In this document: positions 9,578 to 16,878 of the stretch, one piece after another | How the letters are laid out: each line of letters opens with the position of its first letter | How positions within the stretch are numbered: position 1 is the stretch's first letter | From: Erythrobacteraceae bacterium Alg239-R51 | GTDB lineage: Bacteria; Pseudomonadota; Alphaproteobacteria; Sphingomonadales; Sphingomonadaceae | Length of the DNA stretch: 64,000 nt | Direction of reading: 5' to 3' | NCBI GenBank assembly: GCA_947331495.1 | Contig: CAMZOI010000001.1 | Location: 1,116,001-1,180,000 of the forward strand | Position numbers and translations under genes: made by a program | The notes under the pieces: generated by a model | Database searches by the model: none | Seen by the model: only the letters and a program-made list of their open reading frames with translations | Told to the model about the DNA's origin: nothing

Positions 9578-9637
9578 GGGGCTGAAATCTCCTGATGGGG
9601 GTTTTCTAATTGTCTTGCGTTTCCCATCATAGAACGA

Positions 9638-10231
9638 ATGCGCCAGACAAAGTTTCACGGGCGGTACGAAGCCGAAGGAAGAATATGCGAGCATCCCGCC
9701 TGCGACGAACCGGGCGAATTTCGCGCGCCGGGCGGGGGCGGGCACGGCTTTGACGGGCCGGGTCGCTGGCGCTGGATGTGCCTCGACCATGTGCGCCAGT
9801 TCAATGCTGGGTACGACTGGTTCGAAGGCATGAGCGCGGAGGAAATCCTCGATGCGCAAGGCCCGGTGGCCGGCTGGCGGACGGAAAGCCCCACCTTCCG
9901 CCCCGGCGCGGGCGTCGATGGCATGCCGCGCTGGGCCGATTACGACGACCCGCTTGAGGCGATCTCCGCGCGCGTCGGCGGGATCAAGAGCCGCGCCCGG
10001 CGCGAGGCCGAGATGGCGATGGACGGGCGCTTCTCGCAGGACGAGGCGCAGGCGCTGGAGACGATGGGGCTGGGTCTCGACGTCGACCGGCGACGGTTGC
10101 GGCGGCGCTATTCGGAACTCGTGCGCCGCTATCACCCCGACCGCAATGGCGGCGACCGCAGCCACGAAGGCCGCCTCAACCGCGTGGTCGAAGCCTATCA
10201 GAAGTTGAGGAAATCACGCGCGATCGGGTGA
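9638..10231 (+). CDS. J-domain co-chaperone with C-terminal DnaJ domain
   Basis: 197 residues. The J domain is at the C-terminus: helix II is basic (RRRLRRRYSELVRRY) and is followed by the invariant HPD at 166-168. The N-terminal half has CEHPAC (Cys17, Cys22) and MCLDH (Cys48, His51), a spacing that could bind zinc. The J domain would stimulate a DnaK-type ATPase. In alphaproteobacteria a J-domain gene of this kind typically sits between bolA and cobS. Here bolA is adjacent but cobS is 5.6 kb away. Confidence 0.9.
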   Translation: MRQTKFHGRYEAEGRICEHPACDEPGEFRAPGGGGHGFDGPGRWRWMCLDHVRQFNAGYDWFEGMSAEEILDAQGPVAGWRTESPTFRPGAGVDGMPRWADYDDPLEAISARVGGIKSRARREAEMAMDGRFSQDEAQALETMGLGLDVDRRRLRRRYSELVRRYHPDRNGGDRSHEGRLNRVVEAYQKLRKSRAIG

Positions 10232-10403
10232 GGCGGAGGGGCTGGTTTTGGGCGAGACTGTTAGACCGGTTTATGGCTGGGATTGGGTGGGAGCGGACGC
10301 CACTAAACTATGATTAGATACTGAACCAAAGCGTGGTTCTTATCTTCATTGTTGGCAAAATCTCGGGGATTGCCCAACCCGCCAAGTTCGCTAACCAGTC
10401 CAG
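10232..10403. other. Gene-free spacer, possible left boundary of an accessory stretch
   Basis: The 172 bases between the J-domain gene and the Mrr gene hold no gene I can support. Base composition falls visibly from about 10300 on (runs such as ACTAAACTATGATTAGATAC), matching the AT-richer Mrr gene. No inverted repeats or target-site duplication were seen at the edge. Confidence 0.4.
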
Positions 10404-11324
10404 ATGGCCATTCCTGATTACCAAACTTTGATGCTACCTGTCTTAAAGATCGCGGGACAAGGTGAGACTAGGGTTCCAATCGCTTCGGAGACGATCGCCG
10501 ACCAGTTCGGTTTATCTCAATCCGAACGCGAAGAGCTCTTGCCTAGCGGAAAGCAGTCGCTTCTTCAAAATCGCGTGCATTGGGCGAAATTTTATATGTC
10601 CAAGGCGGGTTTGGTCGACAGCCCTTCGCGAGGCGTCTTTGTCGCTTCCGATGTCGGGATGGAATTGTTGGCGAAAAATCCCGAGCGGATCGATGTAGAA
10701 CTACTCAAGACATACCCAGAATTCATCGAGTTCTACGACAAGAGCAACTCGAGCAAAAGTGAAGGTCAAGGTACCGCCCAAGAATATTCGGCGGCATCTG
10801 AGGTGACGCCCGAAGAACAGATCGATGCAGCCCATTCCATCCTGACTAAGGCGATTAAGGCTGACCTTCTTACCCGCATTCACGATCAAACGCCTACGTT
10901 CTTTGAGCACCTGATTGTCGAATTGCTGGTCGCAATGGGCTACGGCGGATCACATGATAGCGCGGCGCGCCGGCTCGGCAAATCAGGTGACGGTGGTATT
11001 GACGGAATAATCGACGAAGATCGTCTCGGACTCGATCGAATATATGTTCAAGCGAAACGCTATAGTCCTGAACAAACGATTGGACGGCCTGCCATTCAAG
11101 GTTTCGTAGGAAGTCTAATCGGTTTGGGTGCAACAAAGGGTGTTTTTGTGGCGACTTGCACATTTAGCAAGCAGGCCGTCGAATATGTCGAAAATCTCCA
11201 GCAGCGCGTCATTCTGATAGATGGTGATCGACTGGCTGAACTGATGATTGAGTTCGGTATCGGAGTTAGGGTCAGTCGGGTTGTCAAAGTGAAACGCCTC
11301 GACGAAGATTTCTTTGCGGATTGA
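10404..11324 (+). CDS. mrr: Mrr-type restriction endonuclease (type IV, modified-DNA directed)
   Basis: 306 residues with the two-domain Mrr layout. The N-terminal winged-helix part (about 1-95) begins IPDYQTLMLPVLK, as family members do. A low-complexity Ser/Glu linker covers about 112-140, and the C-terminal PD-(D/E)xK domain follows. The catalytic elements are GDGGIDG at 195-201 and QAKRY at 216-220, the Mrr_cat variant with Gln before x-Lys. Enzymes of this family cut methylated foreign DNA. No methyltransferase lies beside it, as expected for type IV. The codon use is AT-richer than its neighbours, which suggests transfer. The ribosome site is weak, but the start matches the family. Confidence 0.88.
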   Translation: MAIPDYQTLMLPVLKIAGQGETRVPIASETIADQFGLSQSEREELLPSGKQSLLQNRVHWAKFYMSKAGLVDSPSRGVFVASDVGMELLAKNPERIDVELLKTYPEFIEFYDKSNSSKSEGQGTAQEYSAASEVTPEEQIDAAHSILTKAIKADLLTRIHDQTPTFFEHLIVELLVAMGYGGSHDSAARRLGKSGDGGIDGIIDEDRLGLDRIYVQAKRYSPEQTIGRPAIQGFVGSLIGLGATKGVFVATCTFSKQAVEYVENLQQRVILIDGDRLAELMIEFGIGVRVSRVVKVKRLDEDFFAD

Positions 11325-11410
11325 TCGAGGTTCTGCACGGGAAGCATCGACGTGAGGCGTAGGTTAAAATTCGGACTATGGGCGAAACCTCCGGTTCTGC
11401 GTTTGCCCGC

Positions 11411-11529
11411 GCAATACCGGACACAGCAAAACATCAAGCGGCGAGCCCGGAGCTAACGCCTCTGGCGCAGCTCGCGGAGCGGGGTGGCGTGTGCCTGACT
11501 ATCGGCGCGGTTCGCGCGATGGCCCTGCC
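11411..11529 (+). repeat. Diverged intergenic repeat, copy A
   Basis: Two blocks match copy B at 13826-14068. Block 1 (11411-11460) is 44/50 identical to 13826-13875. Block 2 (11476-11529) is about 48/54 identical to 14015-14068. The blocks are 15 bases apart here but 139 apart in copy B. Weaker similarity extends about 25 bases to the left. Both copies point the same way and flank the DUF389 and DUF7010-like genes. No coding function is supported. Confidence 0.7.
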
Positions 11530-11548
11530 GTGTTCCCGCTGGCGAGCG

Positions 11549-12796
11549 TCACAGGACTACCAGTTGCACCAGAGCGGCAACGTCAAATTCCTCTTCGAGG
11601 CGATTTTCGATCCGGTCTGCGAGAACTTTCTTCTCCGCGTCGGTCAGATTGCCTTCGACGTGCAGTGTGACGAGAACGGGATTTTCGCCCGCGCTCCTGG
11701 CTCGGCTGAATTCTGCCTTGGCGAACAGGAGATCGAGATCCCCGCGCGCTTCGATGCGCTCCTGCGCTGCAGCCGTGATACGCTGGGCGAGCGATGATTG
11801 CTCAAATCGCTGGGGGGTGGAAAATTGCACGTACAACAGCGCCGCTCCGGCCAGCAAGGACAGCGATAGCGCGATGTAGGTAATCGCGGACTTGCCGCGA
11901 GGATAGCGCGCCCCCCTGGTAGTCACACCGTAAAGCCTGAACACCGCGAAGCCCGCCACGTTTATTCCCACGATCTGGATCGCCAGCGCCCACAGGCTGG
12001 AAACCACAATGTCCATCTGACCGATCGCCAATCCCATTCCGACGAGCCCGGCCGGCGGCGCGAGGGCGGCAGCGACGAGCATGCCGGTGGCGGCGCTGCT
12101 CACCAGGCTGCTGCGTTCCGATTGCGCCAGGTTCAGCGCGCCCGCCGCTCCGGCTGCCAGCGGCAACAGGACCGAAACCGCCGAGCGCATGCTGACCTCG
12201 GCCATCATGGTGGTGGCGATTTCCTGCTGGAAGATCAGGCTCAACAGGAAAGCGGTCGCGATGGCGGTGGCCAGCGCAGCGACATAACGGATAAGCGAAC
12301 GGCGAAGCAGATAGGCATCGCCCCGGGCGGTAGCCATTGCCGTGGTCATTGCCGGGCCGGCGAACGGCGCGATCAGCATGGCAGCGACCAGCAGGAAGAC
12401 GTTTTCGGTAAACAGCGCGATCCAGACGACGATGCCGCCCAAGGCCGAATATGCGAGGAAGCCCTTCCATGCGCCGATGCTCTGCAGACCGGAAAGATAG
12501 ATTTCGAGCGGACTGCGAGGCTGAACATCCGTGACCTGGTCTTCAGGTTCGTCCGCCGGCGGTTCCAGCGACAGCACGCCCTGCGGCGCGAAAATCGCGT
12601 GGAGTCCATCGACATTCTCGACATCGGCGAAAAATCCTTCGATGCGGGCATTGGGTATCATGCATCGAAGCATCGTCCGGTCCTGCCCGTCCCGGCGGGC
12701 ATCGATCTGTGCGACGATGGTGCCGCAATTGTCCTGGGCGGCACGCTCCACCTTGGAGAGCTCGGAGGGCGGAATCATGATCGTGAGCTGGCGCAT
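11549..12796 (-). CDS. DUF389 family membrane protein
   Basis: 415 residues, function unknown. An N-terminal soluble domain of about 100 residues is followed by a set of hydrophobic segments (about 115-330). These include the family-typical LLVAAMLIAPFAGP and the GMLVAAALAPPAGLVGMGL stretch with its paired prolines. A C-terminal soluble domain of about 85 residues ends in LTDAEKKVLADRIENRLEEEF. The arrangement matches DUF389/TIGR00341-type proteins. It probably sits in the inner membrane. The neighbours are unrelated and give no hint of its job. Confidence 0.85.
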   Translation of the reverse strand: MRQLTIMIPPSELSKVERAAQDNCGTIVAQIDARRDGQDRTMLRCMIPNARIEGFFADVENVDGLHAIFAPQGVLSLEPPADEPEDQVTDVQPRSPLEIYLSGLQSIGAWKGFLAYSALGGIVVWIALFTENVFLLVAAMLIAPFAGPAMTTAMATARGDAYLLRRSLIRYVAALATAIATAFLLSLIFQQEIATTMMAEVSMRSAVSVLLPLAAGAAGALNLAQSERSSLVSSAATGMLVAAALAPPAGLVGMGLAIGQMDIVVSSLWALAIQIVGINVAGFAVFRLYGVTTRGARYPRGKSAITYIALSLSLLAGAALLYVQFSTPQRFEQSSLAQRITAAAQERIEARGDLDLLFAKAEFSRARSAGENPVLVTLHVEGNLTDAEKKVLADRIENRLEEEFDVAALVQLVVL

Positions 12797-12993
12797 CGAT
12801 CTTCTGTATCTTGTTGCTCTTATTGGCGAAAGCCCCGGGGCGTCAGGGATCGCGCAGCGCCACTACGTGAAATCAGCGAATGTCCTGGACGGGATCGATT
12901 TGAGAATTTTCGTGCCTGACGAAGACGAGGCTGAAGCCGCCATACCGCTTTCGGGAGCGAGCCTCGCCCCTGCTCAGACCGAAGACGGGGTGG

Positions 12994-13012
12994 GAAGCGG
13001 ACAGTCCGCTTC
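12994..13012. repeat. Perfect 9-bp palindrome in the DUF389 / DUF7010-like spacer
   Basis: GAAGCGGAC and GTCCGCTTC are separated by a single A. The spacer 12797-13047 (251 bases, upstream of DUF389 and downstream of the DUF7010-like gene) holds no gene I can support. A degenerate echo of the same words (TGTCCGAGTTT ... GGAAGCGGAAC) lies at 13778-13803, beside repeat copy B. It may be a hairpin element or the trace of an intergenic repeat. Confidence 0.5.
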
Positions 13013-13047
13013 GGCATGTCAACTAAACAAAGCAGACCCGAGAAAGT

Positions 13048-13620
13048 CTACTTGATGGGAATCGCTGGAGCGTCGCTAGGTCCGGTTTCGGCCATGAACA
13101 TCAGCGAATAGATATACGCCAATACCACAACCCCGCATATCGCTGTCGCCCGAAAGGGCTCCGGTGTGACCGCGTATGCGAGATAGCAACCAACACCCCG
13201 TCCTATCGCGTGTCGTAGTCCAACTGGATCCGCCGCAGCCCAGCCATAAGGAATCCAGACGATGCCTGCGAGGACCGCCATGCCAAGCACCATGAGGTCG
13301 TAATTGCCTGACCCTTGAACTCCGATCACGACGAGAGGAACGGAAAGAGCGATACCAATGATCGACGTAAGAAACAGCTTAGTCAGCGGTTCATCGCCGC
13401 CCGCGAACAGATTGCGTCCCCTGAAACGGTCGATCAGAAACGCAAGAGGAAGAATGACTGCCATCACGTATAAAGCCATGGTGCTTGTTACGGACGGGGA
13501 CATGAAAAGCGCGGCAATCCCCAACGCTGCCCACGCGATCATACCGGCAAGGGGCATAGAGTTGGTGCTGGTGGAGCGGAATTGCGCCTTCAATTCTTCG
13601 AGACTTCTCTCGGAAGCCAT
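13048..13620 (-). CDS. Small integral membrane protein, DUF7010-like
   Basis: 190 residues. A charged N-terminus (SLEELKAQFRSTSTN) is followed by about six hydrophobic segments: MIAWAALGIAALFM, ALYVMAVILPLAFLI, LFLTSIIGIALSVPLVVIG, LMVLGMAVLAGIVWIPYGWAA, and two more near the C-terminus. The start LEELK...G...W...G and overall span pattern recall DUF7010 proteins. That name is from memory and tentative. ATG 13620 is preceded by GGAGG. Function unknown. Confidence 0.65.
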   Translation of the reverse strand: MASERSLEELKAQFRSTSTNSMPLAGMIAWAALGIAALFMSPSVTSTMALYVMAVILPLAFLIDRFRGRNLFAGGDEPLTKLFLTSIIGIALSVPLVVIGVQGSGNYDLMVLGMAVLAGIVWIPYGWAAADPVGLRHAIGRGVGCYLAYAVTPEPFRATAICGVVVLAYIYSLMFMAETGPSDAPAIPIK

Positions 13621-13825
13621 CCGAAATCCTCCAATCAGGCCGCGAAGCTTTACTGCGATGGTAGGACGAGCGCATGTCCATAGCAACATTTGATGCCGCC
13701 CCGTCAGCACTCACAATCGAACTGGATGTGTAGAAGTTTATGGAACCTCTTAGGCGCAGTCTATTGAAAAACGAATGTCCGAGTTTGGGGTCGGAAGCGG
13801 AACTTCCGGTTTTAAACCTCGCCGG

Positions 13826-14068
13826 GCAATACCGGACACAGAAAACCATCCGGCGGCGAGCCCGGACGTAACGCCAGAGGAAATCTCGCGCTCAAGTAGC
13901 GCGAAGCGCGGTAGCGCAGACAAGACGCGCTCAAGTAGCGCGAAGCGCGGTAGCGCAGACAAAAAGATCGCGCGGCCGGAGCGAGCCCTTCGCGAGACGC
14001 GTGGCGTAGCTCCCGGAGCGGGATGGCATGTACCTGACTATCGGCGCGGTTCGAGCGGCGGCCCTGCC
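13826..14068 (+). repeat. Diverged intergenic repeat, copy B, with internal insertion
   Basis: Second copy of the repeat at 11411-11529, same orientation. The outer blocks (13826-13875 and 14015-14068) match copy A at 44/50 and about 48/54. The 139 bases between them are absent from copy A and include a 39-bp tandem duplication. An open frame runs through it, but the match to copy A does not conserve reading frame, so I do not call a gene. Confidence 0.7.
13888..13965. repeat. 39-bp tandem duplication
   Basis: Two consecutive 39-base units (13888-13926 and 13927-13965), identical for the first 36 bases and differing only in the last three. Each starts GCGCTCAAGTAGCGCGAAGC and contains short internal GCGC palindromes. 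The period is a multiple of three, but no coding role is supported. It sits inside repeat copy B and looks recent. Confidence 0.85.
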
Positions 14069-14533
14069 TGGCCTCGTGCGCCGGACCCTTGCGGCTCCGA
14101 TGCACGAAAATTCGAACCTGAACCCGGATTACACTCGGGCGCGACACTGACAGCCGGTGCGACGGGGAGGGTTCGCCTTAGACGTTGAGCCCCTGCCGCT
14201 GTCCGCGCGGGCGATTTACGGGTCCCGCGAGCCAACATTCGTGCTGTCTGCCGCTTCCGGGGAAGGAGAAGGGTGTCCTTGCGGTCCGGAGAAAGTCATC
14301 CGCTGCCGACCTGGACGCCCGCGCCTTTCGCACCGGCCGCGTCGCCTTTCCGAAATCCCACCGTCATGGGCCATCGAGGCGAGGAAGGGGGTGCACCAGC
14401 TTTCGCGCCCTCCCGATCCTGCCTCTCAAATAACCAAAAGGGTTAGAAAGTCAAGGCAATACAGGTTAAATAGGATTGTCGCAGGGGCTTTCCTACAGCG
14501 CCATCGCCGCAGCGGATTCGTACAAAACGGCCT
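14069..14533. other. Gene-free stretch
   Basis: About 465 bases between repeat copy B and the DUF1428 gene. Open frames here lack family features and ribosome sites. The last 130 bases become AT-richer (around 14425-14480). I looked for tmRNA, SRP RNA, RNase P RNA and tRNA features and found none. Nothing is called. Confidence 0.5.
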
Positions 14534-14887
14534 TTATGCCTCCGCCTGAAAGATCGTGTCGAACCCGCCATAGATCATGCGCTTGCCATCGAAGGGCATG
14601 TCGAGCGTCTGCCAGCGTTCATCGCTTTCCATGGTGGCGTAGCACGCATCCGCGGTTTGCCGGTCCGGCCAGACGATCCAGCTGAACACCACCGTCTCTC
14701 CATCTTCCAGCGCGACAGCCCGTTTGAGATCGGTCTGCTTGCCGTCCGGCACGTCGACGCCCCAGTTCTCCATCATGGAAAGCGCGCCATATTCCTTGAA
14801 CAGTTTCCATCCGGCGCGCGCCGATTCGATATAGGCCTGCTTGTTCGCATCGGGGACGGGTTGCACGAAACCGCTGGTGAAAGTCAT
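14534..14887 (-). CDS. DUF1428 family protein
   Basis: 117 residues of the ferredoxin-like alpha+beta-barrel DUF1428 family. Diagnostic stretches are GFVQPVP near the N-terminus, the middle ALEDGETVVFSWIVWPD, and the C-terminal MPFDGKRMIYGGFDTI. Function is unknown. The family is related in fold to small monooxygenase/dimeric barrel proteins. It follows the MpaB-like gene on the same strand after a 51-base gap that holds a short hairpin (GCAT/GGTT arms around 14917-14936). Confidence 0.92.
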   Translation of the reverse strand: MTFTSGFVQPVPDANKQAYIESARAGWKLFKEYGALSMMENWGVDVPDGKQTDLKRAVALEDGETVVFSWIVWPDRQTADACYATMESDERWQTLDMPFDGKRMIYGGFDTIFQAEA

Positions 14888-14938
14888 TGCCAGTCTCCTC
14901 TCGCGCCGGAAGATAGCATGGTTCGAAACCGATGCGCG

Positions 14939-15784
14939 TCAATTCTGGCGAAACGCCCAGCGAAGCGTCTTGCCCATGCCCCATGTCGCGGCCCGTGCCG
15001 GGATGGCGGCCAGGCCGGGGCGTTCGAGACCGAGCATCGAGCGGGCAAACGGGGGCAGCAATGCAACCGCTTCGGCACCCAGCAGGCTCTGGACCGCCGG
15101 CGGCGCGCCCTCGGGACGCTGGTTGAGCACGAGGTGCGCGATCTCGCGCGCTTGCGGCGAAGCGGACAGGTCGCCCCGCAGCTCGCGGAAGATCGCTTCC
15201 GCCTCGCGCCGGTCGACAGGCACCGGATCGGCCCCGAGCGCACGGGCGATCACGGCGAACTGGCGGTAATATTCATCCTGTTCGCTGCCCGGCATGTCGG
15301 GCCGGACATGGCGTAGATAGGCGGCGAGGAAACTGGTCGCTTCGGCCACATGGACCCAGGCGAGGGTGCGCGGGTCGGTGGCGGAATAGGGCGAGCCGTC
15401 GGGCAGCGTGCCGCCGACCGCATCGTGGATGCGATTGACCCTGTCGATCGCGTCGTGCGCAGCCTCGCGCCCGCCGAAGGTCGTCACCGCGATGAACCGC
15501 GCCGTGCGCCGCAGCCGCCCGTGCATGTCGCTGCGGAAGTTCGAATGGTCGAGCACGCCCTGCAAGGCGTGCGGGTGAAGCATTTGCAGAAGCAGCCCGC
15601 GAATACCGCCGACCATCATGCTGACGACATCGGCGTGCACCATCCGGATCGGAGTGTCGCGTTCGAACAGCGCCTCGTCGGACACCGGCACCGGCCGCTC
15701 TCCGCCCTCGACGTCGTTGAATACGCCGCGCACGGTTTCGACGAGCTTCAGGCGCAGTCTTTCTGATAGCGGATCTTGCGGCAT
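14939..15784 (-). CDS. Oxygenase MpaB family protein (DUF2236)
   Basis: 281 residues. The family-defining segment is MVGGIRGLLLQMLHPHALQGVLDHSNFRSD, followed by GRLRRTARFIAVTTFGG and HDAVGGTLPDGSPYSATDP. The downstream AWVHVAEATSF includes another conserved His. DUF2236 proteins are heme-binding oxygenases of the latex-clearing / MpaB type, and the histidines in HPH and WVH fit that. The substrate is unknown. The start is 55 bases from the divergent cobS. Confidence 0.9.
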   Translation of the reverse strand: MPQDPLSERLRLKLVETVRGVFNDVEGGERPVPVSDEALFERDTPIRMVHADVVSMMVGGIRGLLLQMLHPHALQGVLDHSNFRSDMHGRLRRTARFIAVTTFGGREAAHDAIDRVNRIHDAVGGTLPDGSPYSATDPRTLAWVHVAEATSFLAAYLRHVRPDMPGSEQDEYYRQFAVIARALGADPVPVDRREAEAIFRELRGDLSASPQAREIAHLVLNQRPEGAPPAVQSLLGAEAVALLPPFARSMLGLERPGLAAIPARAATWGMGKTLRWAFRQN

Positions 15785-15839
15785 CGCGACCCAATATAGG
15801 CTTGGCGCGCCTGATATAAATGCCTAGGTCCGGCGCGAC

Positions 15840-16832
15840 ATGAATGAAATGACCGACAAGAGCTTCGACCACGCCGCCAGGACCGTGCTTTCCGCGCCCG
15901 ATATCGAGGTGGATGTCCGAGAAACCTTCGGCATCGATATCGACTGGAAGGTTCCTGCCTTCAGCAAACCGGACGAGCGCACGCCCGACCTCGACGAAGC
16001 CTATGTCTTCGAACCCGATACCACGCTGGCGATCCTGGCGGGCTTCGCGCACAATCGCCGGGTAATGGTGCAGGGCTATCACGGCACCGGCAAATCGACC
16101 CATATCGAACAGGTCGCGGCCAGGTTGAACTGGCCCTGCGTGCGGATCAATCTCGATGCGCATATCAGCCGCATCGACCTGGTCGGCCGCGATGCCATCG
16201 TGCTGCGCGACGGGTTGCAGGTGACCGAATTTCGCGAAGGCCTGCTGCCCTGGGCATTGCAGCATCCGGTCGCGCTGGTGTTCGACGAATACGATGCCGG
16301 TCGCCCCGATGTCATGTTCGTGATCCAGCGCGTGCTCGAACAGCAGGGCAAGCTGACCCTGCTCGACCAGAACCGCGTCATCCGCCCCGATGCCGGGTTC
16401 CGCCTGTTTGCGACCGCCAACACGGTGGGGCTGGGCGATACCAGCGGGCTCTATCATGGCACGCAGCAGATAAACCAGGGGCAGATGGACCGCTGGAACA
16501 TCGTCGTTGGGCTCAATTACCTGCCCGCCGACACCGAACAGGCAATCGTTTCGGCGAAGAACCCCGATACCGATCCCAAGCTTCTGGCCGACATGATCAA
16601 GGTTGCGGATCTTTCCCGGCAAGGCTTCATCAATGGCGATATCAGCACGGTGATGAGCCCGCGCACGGTCATCACCTGGGCCGAGAATTATGCGATCTTC
16701 AAGGATGCCGGTTTTGCCTTCCGCCTGTCGTTTCTCAACAAGTGCGACGAGGAAGAACGCATGCTGGTGGCCGAATACTACCAGCGCGTGTTCGGCGAGG
16801 ATCTGCCCGAGAGCGTGGTTGGCAAGGATTGA
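15840..16832 (+). CDS. cobS: Cobaltochelatase subunit CobS-like AAA+ ATPase
   Basis: 330 residues of an AAA+ ATPase of the MoxR/CobS branch. Walker A is GYHGTGKST at 79-87 and Walker B is [10 protein letters not shown] near 146-155. A sensor region [18 protein letters not shown] follows. In aerobic cobalamin synthesis CobS works with CobT and CobN to insert cobalt into hydrogenobyrinic acid diamide. No cobT or cobN is in the window and the next gene is a penicillin-binding protein, so a role in cobalt chelation is inferred from family only. Confidence 0.88.
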   Translation: MNEMTDKSFDHAARTVLSAPDIEVDVRETFGIDIDWKVPAFSKPDERTPDLDEAYVFEPDTTLAILAGFAHNRRVMVQGYHGTGKSTHIEQVAARLNWPCVRINLDAHISRIDLVGRDAIVLRDGLQVTEFREGLLPWALQHPVALVFDEYDAGRPDVMFVIQRVLEQQGKLTLLDQNRVIRPDAGFRLFATANTVGLGDTSGLYHGTQQINQGQMDRWNIVVGLNYLPADTEQAIVSAKNPDTDPKLLADMIKVADLSRQGFINGDISTVMSPRTVITWAENYAIFKDAGFAFRLSFLNKCDEEERMLVAEYYQRVFGEDLPESVVGKD

Positions 16833-16878
16833 CCTGCCGCCTCCCCATCGGTGTATTAATTGTGTAGCACACTAGACC

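Noticed and set aside
10404..11324. Complete restriction-modification or multi-gene defence system around the Mrr protein
   Set aside because: No methyltransferase, McrBC, nuclease partner, or recognised defence gene lies beside it. The neighbours are a J-domain gene and a DUF389 gene on the other strand. Only a stand-alone type IV enzyme is supported.
11378..11797. 139-codon open frame through repeat copy A
   Set aside because: Its second half is antisense to the DUF389 gene and the first half is the repeat. There is no independent coding support.
13775..14188. 137-codon open frame through repeat copy B as a gene
   Set aside because: Comparison with copy A shows the similarity does not keep frame, a 39-bp duplication sits inside, and there is no ribosome site or domain.
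14069..14533. Possible structural RNA (tmRNA, SRP RNA, RNase P RNA or tRNA) in the gene-free stretch
   Set aside because: A GGTTCGAAT-like word on the minus strand near 14105 is not flanked by a paired T stem. No tag-peptide reading, SRP core or RNase P core motifs were found.
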